Below, in pieces: positions 1 to 7,582 of a stretch of 9,338 bases of DNA. Position 1 is the first letter of the stretch, and every line of letters starts with the position of its first letter. Both the position numbers and the translations under genes were made by a program. The DNA comes from an uncultured Pseudomonadota bacterium (lineage in GTDB: Bacteria > Pseudomonadota > Gammaproteobacteria > Steroidobacterales > Steroidobacteraceae): assembly GCA_903890265.1 (NCBI GenBank), contig CAITAM010000021.1, positions 1-9,338 on the forward strand. The letters run 5' to 3'. The notes under the pieces are model-generated. The model worked only from the letters and a program-made list of their open reading frames with translations, ran no database searches and was not told where the DNA came from.

Positions 1-396
1 ATCCCGGAGTTCGTCGGCCGTCTGCCCGTGGTCGCGACCCTCGAGGAGCTGGACGAGAACGCGCTGATCTCGATCCTGATGGAACCGCGTAACGCGCTGA
101 CGAAGCAGTACCGCAAGCTGTTCGACATGGAAGGCGTCGATCTCGAGTTCTCGGAGAGCGCGCTTCGCGCGGTCGCGCGCAAGGCCATGCAGCGCCGGAC
201 CGGCGCGCGCGGTCTGCGCACGATTCTCGAGAACACGCTGCTCGATACGATGTATGACCTGCCGGGGCTTCGAAACGTCGCCAAGGTCGTCATCGACGAG
301 CCGGTCATCACCGGCGACAACAAGCCCTACATCGTCTACCGCGCCGAGGACCAGAAACTCGCCGCGGTCGAGGAGCGCCGGACGGGCTCGGACTGA
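1..396 (+). CDS. clpX: ATP-dependent Clp protease ATP-binding subunit ClpX, C-terminal part
   Basis: The reading frame is open from the first base and encodes the last 131 residues of ClpX; the N-terminal zinc-binding domain and the Walker motifs lie outside the window. ClpX is the hexameric AAA+ unfoldase that recognises tagged proteins in the cytoplasm and feeds them to the ClpP peptidase. The fragment opens with PEFVGRLPV, the segment that carries the arginine finger in E. coli ClpX. It then has the conserved stretches NALTKQY, GVDLEF and TGARGLR (the sensor-2 arginine region, fragment residues 67-73), followed by LLDTMYDLP and KVVID of the small AAA+ subdomain. The final 20 residues are variable, as is usual for the family. 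The stop TGA is at 394-396 and a terminator hairpin follows 28 bases later. lon follows on the same strand, the usual gammaproteobacterial order. Identity is very secure; only the upstream part is missing. Confidence 0.97.
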   Translation: MPEFVGRLPVVATLEELDENALISILMEPRNALTKQYRKLFDMEGVDLEFSESALRAVARKAMQRRTGARGLRTILENTLLDTMYDLPGLRNVAKVVIDEPVITGDNKPYIVYRAEDQKLAAVEERRTGSD

Positions 397-423
397 CGTC
401 TCCCGGGTGATGCGTCAGTCAAC

Positions 424-455
424 CGGCGGCCCCTCTGCGGGGCCGCCGTTCGTTT
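424..455 (+). terminator. Intrinsic terminator after clpX
   Basis: A perfect 10-bp GC-rich stem (424-433 paired with 439-448) closes a five-base loop, TCTGC. It is followed by TTCGTTT, a short and interrupted T tract. It lies 28 bases after the clpX stop and about 60 bases before the lon promoter, so it probably ends the clpP/clpX transcript and separates it from lon. The stem is seen directly; termination efficiency is inferred. Confidence 0.8.
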
Positions 456-516
456 GCGAGGTCGCGCTGCCGCGACCACCCGGCCACGGCCGCATGAAAT
501 TTGCGTGATCACGGGC

Positions 517-544
517 CTTGCAACGCAGAGCCCGAACCCCATTG
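517..544 (+). promoter_or_regulatory. Probable sigma-32 (heat-shock) promoter of lon
   Basis: CTTGCAA at 517-523 and CCCCATTG at 537-544 are separated by 13 bases. The RpoH (sigma-32) consensus is about CTTGAAA, 11-16 bases, CCCCATNT, so the -35 box has one mismatch and the -10 box has only its last base off. Transcription would start near 551, giving a leader of about 80 bases before the lon start. lon belongs to the heat-shock regulon in E. coli, which supports the call. No comparably good sigma-70 promoter was found in the 233-base gap. Confidence 0.75.
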
Positions 545-607
545 AGGTATGCTCGGAGTGGCGTGATCGGTGCTGCGCGCGGCGCACCGCGGTCGACTCG
601 GCCTCAC

Positions 608-622
608 CCTTAAGCCCTAAGG
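608..622 (+). promoter_or_regulatory. Hairpin covering the lon Shine-Dalgarno sequence (candidate thermosensor)
   Basis: CCTTA (608-612) can pair with TAAGG (618-622) around the loop AGCCC. The 3' arm holds most of the Shine-Dalgarno sequence AAGGA (619-623), which sits six bases before the GTG start. With only five pairs, two of them G-C, the structure should be marginally stable and would melt readily on warming. The pairing is seen in the sequence; a regulatory role is inference. Confidence 0.35.
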
Positions 623-629
623 ACAGAAC

Positions 630-3068
<2,439 letters not shown>

Positions 3069-3102
3069 GGCCGGCACGACCGGGCCGCCCGGCGCGTGGT
3101 AC

Positions 3103-3132
3103 TTGGCGCGGGGCGGTCGGATCGCGTAGACT
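3103..3132 (+). promoter_or_regulatory. Probable sigma-70 promoter of the tRNA pair
   Basis: TTGGCG (3103-3108) and TAGACT (3127-3132) are spaced by 18 bases, each with four of six consensus bases. The -10 box is followed by CTCGCGCCC, a GC-rich discriminator of the kind found at stringently controlled rRNA and tRNA promoters. Start would be near 3139, about 23 bases before tRNA-Val. It sits wholly in the lon-tRNA gap, where no convincing lon terminator was seen, so read-through from lon may add to expression. Confidence 0.55.
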
Positions 3133-3162
3133 CTCGCGCCCTCGGGTTGCCCGGGCCGATTC

Positions 3163-3238
3163 GGGTGCTTAGCTCAGCTGGTAGAGCGGCGCCCTTACAA
3201 GGCGTAGGTCACAGGTTCGATCCCTGTAGCACCCACCA
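3163..3238 (+). tRNA. tRNA-Val (anticodon UAC)
   Basis: A complete 76-base cloverleaf. The acceptor stem GGGTGCT (3163-3169) pairs with AGCACCC (3228-3234), then comes discriminator A and an encoded CCA (3236-3238). The D stem is GCTC/GAGC. The anticodon stem is 3189-3193 with 3201-3205, holding loop CTTACAA with anticodon TAC at 3196-3198. The T arm is ACAGG-TTCGATC-CCTGT (3211-3227). All stems pair, allowing one G-T at the outer anticodon-stem pair. UAC reads valine codons such as GTA. Confidence 0.97.
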
Positions 3239-3239
3239 T

Positions 3240-3370
3240 CCGGACGCCGGCCATGCAACCGGCCGTCGCGCGGGTGGCCGGCCGGGGGCGTGCGCGGGTG
3301 CGCGAGGACGAGTTTGAGTGGACAGTTTCGGGTCGCTGAACGCCCGCAACGAGTCCCGACCGGACGCCGG
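3240..3370 (+). repeat. Pair of 11-bp direct repeats in the tRNA spacer
   Basis: CCGGACGCCGG occurs at 3240-3250, one base after the tRNA-Val CCA end, and again exactly at 3360-3370, 120 bases later. Both lie in the 193-base spacer between the two tRNA genes. The copies are short and GC-rich, so chance is possible. The rest of this spacer shows several small GC-rich stems but no gene, T tract or clear promoter. Confidence 0.4.
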
Positions 3371-3431
3371 TGGCCTGGGAGCCAGCGGCGGACGGCTGAA
3401 GCCCGGCGGGCGAGCCGCGGGGCAGAGTCAT

Positions 3432-3508
3432 GGAGTGGTAGTTCAGCTGGTTAGAATACCGGCCTGTCACGCCGGGGGTCGCGGGTTCGAGTCCCGTCCA
3501 CTCCGCCA
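3432..3508 (+). tRNA. tRNA-Asp (anticodon GUC)
   Basis: A complete 77-base cloverleaf. The acceptor stem GGAGTGG (3432-3438) pairs with CCACTCC (3498-3504), followed by discriminator G (3505), the known identity base of tRNA-Asp, and an encoded CCA (3506-3508). The anticodon stem CCGGC/GCCGG holds loop CTGTCAC with anticodon GTC at 3466-3468. The T loop is TTCGAGT. It lies 193 bases after tRNA-Val on the same strand and is probably cotranscribed with it, since no good promoter was found in the spacer. Confidence 0.97.
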
Positions 3509-3513
3509 AAACC

Positions 3514-3548
3514 GACGGCCGCGGCGAAACCCGCGGCCGTTGTTCTTT
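3514..3548 (+). terminator. Intrinsic terminator after tRNA-Asp
   Basis: A perfect 10-bp stem (3515-3524 with 3531-3540) closes the loop CGAAAC and runs into TGTTCTTT. It begins six bases after the encoded CCA of tRNA-Asp and ends only 14 bases before the ppiD start codon, with the ppiD Shine-Dalgarno sequence directly behind it. It should end the tRNA transcript and limit read-through into ppiD. Confidence 0.75.
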
Positions 3549-3562
3549 CCGGGGACCGAAAC

Positions 3563-5506
3563 ATGCTGCAGTGGATCAACGACCGCGTTAAGCACCTGGG
3601 CTGGATCCTCCTCGCTCCGATCGCGCTGACCTTTGTCGTCTGGGGCGTGCACGGCATTGCCGACTTCTCCACCCAGGCGAGCCAGGGCCTCAAGGTGAAC
3701 GGCCAGGATCTGCCGACCGACCGCCTGCGGGCGTCCTACCAGGAGCAGATCGGCCAGTTCCGCAGCATCCTGCCGGACGGCGAGGTCTCGCCGGCGGTCA
3801 TCGAGGCGACCAAGAAGTCGCTCATCGACCGCTACGTGGGCTCGGCGCTGCTCGATTCGCAGATCGATGCGCAGCACTACGTGGTGACCGACCAGCAGGT
3901 CGTCGACGCGATCCATCAGGTCCCGGCGTTCCAGATCGGCGGTGTGTTCAATCGCGACGCCTACGAAGGCGCCCTGCGCCAGCAGGGCTACACCCCGCAG
4001 CGCTTCGAGGCCGAGGAGCGCAAGTCGCTGCGCAGCCGCGAACTCGAGGGCGGGCTCACGCTGTCGGCGTTCGTTACGCCGCTCGAATTCAAGAACACCG
4101 TGGCGCTGGAAAAGGAAACCCGCGACGCCGCCTACGTGCTGATTCCGGCGGCCCGGTTCAGGGCTGCCGTGCACCCGGACGACAAGGCACTCAGCGCCTA
4201 CTACGAGGCGCATAAGGCCAGCTACCAGTCCGAGGACACGGTGAGTCTCGAATATGTCGAGCTCAAGCTCGAGGACCTCCAGGCGCGCGTGGTGGCCGAC
4301 GATGCGACCCTCAAGGCCTACTTCGAGTCCATCAAGGACCGCTACACGGACCCCGAGAAGCGCCGGGCGCGTCACATCCTGATCACCGCCGGCGCGGACC
4401 CCGCCAAGGCCGAGGCCAAGGCGACCGAGCTCTACCAGGCGGCGACGGCCCCGAACGCCGATTTTGCGGCGCTCGCCAAGGCCAACTCGCAGGACCCGGG
4501 CTCGGCCGCGCAGGGCGGCGATCTCGGCTGGGCGGAACGCACCTCGTTCGTGGGGCCGTTCGCCGATGCGCTGTTCGCGATGCAGCCGGGCGAGATCAAG
4601 GGGCCGGTGAAGACCCAGTTCGGCTGGCACATCATCAAGCTCGACGATATCCAGCCGGGCCACCAGAAGTCCTACGACGAGGTAAAGCCGACAATCGAGG
4701 CGGAGTACCGCAAGAACGAGGCGGAGAAGCGTTTCGGTGACCACCAGGAAAAGCTCGACACCCTGGCCTTTGAGAACTCGACGAGTCTTGAGCCCGTGGC
4801 CAAGGCGCTCGACCTGACCGTCAAATCGGTGCCGGACTACACCCGCAAGTCCGGTGGTGGCGGCCTGCCGCCGATCGCGAAGGTCGTGGCGGCCGCCTTT
4901 TCCGCGGACGTGCTCGGGGGCCAGAACAGCCGCGCGATCGAGCTCAAGCCCGGTGACGTCGTCGTGCTGCGCGCGACCAATCACCGCCCGCCCGTCCAGC
5001 TCACGCAGGCCGAGGCCGCCGACCGGGTGCGTGACGGTGCGACGGACGAGGCGGCCGCCGCTGCGGCGCGCGCCGCGGCCGATGCGCTGATCGCGAGCCT
5101 GAAGGCGGGCAAGCCGCTCGCCGAGGCGATCGCCCCGCTCGCGCCCACCCGCGCGGTCGAGGAGCCGGTGCCGGGCAAGCCGCAGAACGTCGCTCCCACC
5201 GACGTCCGGGTCCAGGCCATGCGCTCCTTTGAGCGCAAGAACCAGAACGTGCCCCCGGCGCTGCTCGCGGCCATATTCACGACCGAGCCGCCGGCCGCCG
5301 GTGGCGTGTCGGCGGGACAGGTGACGCTTGGCAATGACACCGCGGTCTACGCGGTGAGCGCGATCAAGCCCGGCGTCGCCGTCGCCAAGGGGCCGCAGGA
5401 CCTGCGGAACTACACCCGGGTTCAGGGCTCGAACGAAGTGGCCGCCTACGTCGCCACCCTGCGCACCAAAGCCAAGGTAGCGATCGATCCCAAGCTGTTC
5501 GAGTAG
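3563..5506 (+). CDS. ppiD: Periplasmic folding chaperone PpiD (SurA_N/parvulin-domain protein)
   Basis: PpiD is anchored in the inner membrane, faces the periplasm, sits near the Sec translocon and helps newly exported proteins fold. The 647-residue protein (E. coli 623) starts with a short cytoplasmic stretch and one membrane segment (about residues 13-31, LGWILLAPIALTFVVWGVH). A SurA_N-like chaperone region follows (about 35-160, with VFNRDAYEGALRQQGYTP). The parvulin (PpiC) domain spans roughly 268-363, from RRARHILI through GGDLGW to TQFGWHIIKLDD. The C-terminal half is less conserved and holds an Ala-rich run near 497-506. The parvulin domain of E. coli PpiD has little or no isomerase activity, so the same may hold here. 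ATG at 3563 has GGGGA seven bases upstream. lon lies upstream as in relatives, but two tRNA genes and a terminator intervene. A sugar aminotransferase gene starts 59 bases after the stop and may share its transcript. Confidence 0.93.
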   Translation: MLQWINDRVKHLGWILLAPIALTFVVWGVHGIADFSTQASQGLKVNGQDLPTDRLRASYQEQIGQFRSILPDGEVSPAVIEATKKSLIDRYVGSALLDSQIDAQHYVVTDQQVVDAIHQVPAFQIGGVFNRDAYEGALRQQGYTPQRFEAEERKSLRSRELEGGLTLSAFVTPLEFKNTVALEKETRDAAYVLIPAARFRAAVHPDDKALSAYYEAHKASYQSEDTVSLEYVELKLEDLQARVVADDATLKAYFESIKDRYTDPEKRRARHILITAGADPAKAEAKATELYQAATAPNADFAALAKANSQDPGSAAQGGDLGWAERTSFVGPFADALFAMQPGEIKGPVKTQFGWHIIKLDDIQPGHQKSYDEVKPTIEAEYRKNEAEKRFGDHQEKLDTLAFENSTSLEPVAKALDLTVKSVPDYTRKSGGGGLPPIAKVVAAAFSADVLGGQNSRAIELKPGDVVVLRATNHRPPVQLTQAEAADRVRDGATDEAAAAAARAAADALIASLKAGKPLAEAIAPLAPTRAVEEPVPGKPQNVAPTDVRVQAMRSFERKNQNVPPALLAAIFTTEPPAAGGVSAGQVTLGNDTAVYAVSAIKPGVAVAKGPQDLRNYTRVQGSNEVAAYVATLRTKAKVAIDPKLFE

Positions 5507-5565
5507 CCGCCCGGGATCCCTTCGCCGCGCACCCGCTCAACTGAATGTAAGGATGGCAGCCGGTC

Positions 5566-6693
5566 ATGACGTCGCCCACGAAACCCGCTCCGATCGAGTT
5601 CATCAACCTTAAGGCCCAGTACGCGGCCCTGCGCGACAACATCAACGCGCGGATCCAGGCGGTGCTCGACCACGGCCAGTACATCCTCGGGCCCGAGGTC
5701 CAGGAAGCGGAGCAGAAGCTCGCGCAGCACGTCGGGGTAAAGCACTGCGTGACGATGGCGAGCGGGACCGACGCGCTCCTGGTCGCGCTGATGGCGCTTG
5801 AGATCGGACCGGGCGACGAGGTGATTACCTCGGCATTCACGTTCGCGGCCACGGCCGAAGTCATCGCCCTGGTCGGCGCAAAGCCGGTCTTCATCGACGT
5901 CGAGCCGGACACGTGCAACATCGATGTCGCCAAGATCGAAGCGAGGATCACGTCCCGCACCCGCGCGATCATGCCGGTCAGCCTCTATGGCCAGTGCGCT
6001 GACATGGACGAACTCAATGCCTGCGCGGTGCGCCACGGCCTGCCGGTCATCGAGGATGCCGCGCAGAGCTTTGGCGCCACCTACAAGGGGCGCAAGAGCG
6101 GCGGTCTGTCGACGATCGGCTGCACGAGCTTCTTCCCCTCGAAGCCGCTCGGCTGTTACGGCGATGGCGGCGCGCTGTTCACCAACGACGACCGCCTGGC
6201 GCAGGCGGCACGCGAAATTCGTGTCCACGGCCAGAGCAAGCGCTACACCCACACGCGCATCGGTATCGGTGGGCGCATGGACACGCTGCAGTGCGCGGTG
6301 ATTCTCGGCAAGCTCGATCGGTTCGAGTGGGAGCTCGGCCGGCGGGCGGAGCTGGCCGCGCGCTACCAGCAGCTGCTCGAGGCCTCGGGCAGCGGCATCC
6401 GGGCGACCACCGTGCGGGCCGACCGCGACAGTGTCTGGGCGCAGTTCACCGTCCTCGTGGAGCGGCGGGACTTTGTTCAGGAGCAGCTGAAGGCGAAGGG
6501 CATCCCGACCGCCGTGCACTACCCGATGTCGCTGAACCACCAGCCGGCCTACGCGGCGTACTGCTGCCCGGAATGCTGCCCCGTCAGTGATCGGCTGGCG
6601 GCGCGCGTCATGAGCCTGCCGATGAGCCCGGACCTCGATTTCGCCGAGCAGGATCGCATTGTCGCGGCGCTTGCGGAGGCGGTCCGCCAGTAG
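5566..6693 (+). CDS. DegT/DnrJ/EryC1/StrS family PLP-dependent sugar aminotransferase (WbpE-like)
   Basis: Family members transfer an amino group, usually from glutamate, to a keto-sugar nucleotide using pyridoxal phosphate; products go into O-antigen, capsule or glycans. The 375-residue length is normal. Visible motifs are FINLKAQY (12-19), HGQYILGPEV (36-45), SGTDAL (66-71), GPGDEVIT (81-88), PVSLYGQCADMD, IEDAAQSFGA (162-171) and TSFFPSKPLGCYGDGG, whose Lys193 should form the Schiff base. HYPMSLNHQPAY and VMSLPMSPDL close the fold. Recalled motifs of Pseudomonas WbpE, which aminates UDP-2-acetamido-3-keto-glucuronate, match closely, but substrate cannot be fixed from sequence and no wbpA, wbpB or wbpD homologue is in view. 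A CCPECC cluster (333-338) is unusual. ATG at 5566 has TAAGGA about 12 bases upstream, rather far. It follows ppiD by 59 bases and converges with fabI. Confidence 0.9.
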   Translation: MTSPTKPAPIEFINLKAQYAALRDNINARIQAVLDHGQYILGPEVQEAEQKLAQHVGVKHCVTMASGTDALLVALMALEIGPGDEVITSAFTFAATAEVIALVGAKPVFIDVEPDTCNIDVAKIEARITSRTRAIMPVSLYGQCADMDELNACAVRHGLPVIEDAAQSFGATYKGRKSGGLSTIGCTSFFPSKPLGCYGDGGALFTNDDRLAQAAREIRVHGQSKRYTHTRIGIGGRMDTLQCAVILGKLDRFEWELGRRAELAARYQQLLEASGSGIRATTVRADRDSVWAQFTVLVERRDFVQEQLKAKGIPTAVHYPMSLNHQPAYAAYCCPECCPVSDRLAARVMSLPMSPDLDFAEQDRIVAALAEAVRQ

Positions 6694-6700
6694 GCCGTCT

Positions 6701-6735
6701 GCCGGCGCTGCGCGCCGGCGCGGGCAAGCGCCCGC
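6701..6735. terminator. Two tandem GC hairpins in the convergent spacer (possible bidirectional terminator)
   Basis: The 49-base gap between the aminotransferase stop and the fabI stop holds two adjacent inverted repeats: 6701-6708 with 6712-6719 (8 bp, three-base loop) and 6720-6725 with 6730-6735 (6 bp, four-base loop). Neither strand shows a clear T tract, so they would be atypical intrinsic terminators. The position between convergent genes supports a role in ending both transcripts or protecting their 3' ends. Confidence 0.4.
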
Positions 6736-6742
6736 AGGCCGC

Positions 6743-7537
6743 TCAGGACTCGGCTTCGCCGAAGCTCATGCCGACGTTGTGGTAGCCGCCGTCGACGTAG
6801 ACGATCTCACCGGTGATGCCCGCCGCGAGGTCCGAGCAGAGAAAGGCGGCGGCGTTACCGACGTCGTCCTGGGTGACGTTGCGCCGGATCGGGGCCACGG
6901 TCGCCACGTGCGCCAGCATTTTCCGGAAGCCCGCGATGCCCGCGGCGGCGAGTGTCTTGATCGGCCCGGCCGATACCGCGTTGACGCGGATGCCGCGCGG
7001 CCCCAGGTCCGCCGCCAGAAAGCGGACGTTCGCCTCGAGGCTGGCCTTGGCGAGGCCCATGACGTTGTAGCTTGGCAGGGACCGGACCGCGCCCAGGTAG
7101 GACAGCGTGAGCACGGCGCCCGCCCGGCCTTCCATCAGCGGCAGGGCTTCGCGGGTCACGGCGGTCAGGCTGTAGCTTGAGACATCGTGCGCCACACGAA
7201 AGGCCTCGCGCGACGTGTTCTCGACCAGCGTTCCCGTCAGCGCCTCGCGTGGTGCGAAGGCGACCGAGTGCACGAGGATGTCCAGGCTGTCCCAGAATCC
7301 CTTGAGGGTCGCGAAGCCGGCACTGATGGCCGCGTCGTCGCTGACGTCCATTTCGAAGACGCGGTCCGAGTCGAGGCCCTTCGCAAGCTCCACGACACGG
7401 TCCCGGAACCGTTCGCCGACATACGAGAAGGCCAGCTCCGCGCCCTCGCGGCGCATGGCCTCGGCAATGCCGTAGGCGATCGAGCGATCGCTTGCCAGTC
7501 CAATGATCAGTGCGCGCTTGCCAGCGAGAAACGCCAT
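6743..7537 (-). CDS. fabI: Enoyl-[acyl-carrier-protein] reductase FabI
   Basis: FabI reduces trans-2-enoyl-ACP with NADH (or NADPH) in the last step of each fatty acid elongation round, in the cytoplasm as a tetramer. The 264 residues match the E. coli length (262) and align along the whole protein. The cofactor site is GLASDRSIAYG (13-23) after GKRALII. The catalytic region SYLGAVRSLPSYNVMGLAK gives Tyr147, Tyr157 and Lys164, equal to E. coli Tyr146, Tyr156 and Lys163. RVNAVSAGPIKTLAA and GEIVYVDGGYH finish the Rossmann fold. Residue 93 is Ala where E. coli has Gly93. ATG at 7535-7537 has AGAAGGA (7544-7550) about six bases upstream, a strong site. It lies 45 bases after mltD on the same strand, with no promoter visible in that gap, so it is probably the last gene of a gloB-mltD-fabI unit or uses a promoter inside mltD. 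Confidence 0.96.
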   Translation of the reverse strand: MAFLAGKRALIIGLASDRSIAYGIAEAMRREGAELAFSYVGERFRDRVVELAKGLDSDRVFEMDVSDDAAISAGFATLKGFWDSLDILVHSVAFAPREALTGTLVENTSREAFRVAHDVSSYSLTAVTREALPLMEGRAGAVLTLSYLGAVRSLPSYNVMGLAKASLEANVRFLAADLGPRGIRVNAVSAGPIKTLAAAGIAGFRKMLAHVATVAPIRRNVTQDDVGNAAAFLCSDLAAGITGEIVYVDGGYHNVGMSFGEAES

Positions 7538-7543
7538 GGTGAA

Positions 7544-7550
7544 TCCTTCT
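7544..7550 (-). promoter_or_regulatory. Strong ribosome binding site of fabI
   Basis: On the minus strand AGAAGGA ends six bases before the fabI ATG. It is a near-complete anti-16S match and fixes this start over any internal ATG. Confidence 0.8.
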
Positions 7551-7582
7551 CTTGGGGTGCCGTCAGCCGTCGGCGTCCGGGG

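Noticed and set aside
3080..3092. Small CCGGG/CCCGG hairpin after lon
   Set aside because: It has only five pairs and no T tract, so it is not supported as a lon terminator.
3314..3342. TTGAGT and TGAACG as a promoter for tRNA-Asp
   Set aside because: The -10 candidate matches only two of six consensus bases; cotranscription with tRNA-Val is simpler.
3163..3508. tRNA genes as attachment sites of an integrated element
   Set aside because: No integrase, no duplicated tRNA end and no foreign-looking genes nearby; both tRNAs are complete and flanked by housekeeping genes.
3195..3509. Minus-strand frame with peptides such as EWTGLEPATPGV and GATGIEPVTYA
   Set aside because: These are antisense translations of the two tRNA genes, a well-known source of false proteins in databases.
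3467..4984. 505-codon minus-strand frame ending in GRDSNPRPPA
   Set aside because: It is antisense to ppiD, and its last residues are antisense tRNA-Asp. No domain is recognisable.
5446..6540. 364-codon minus-strand frame opposite the aminotransferase
   Set aside because: Its composition is low in complexity and typical of antisense high-GC DNA, and the plus strand has clear family motifs.
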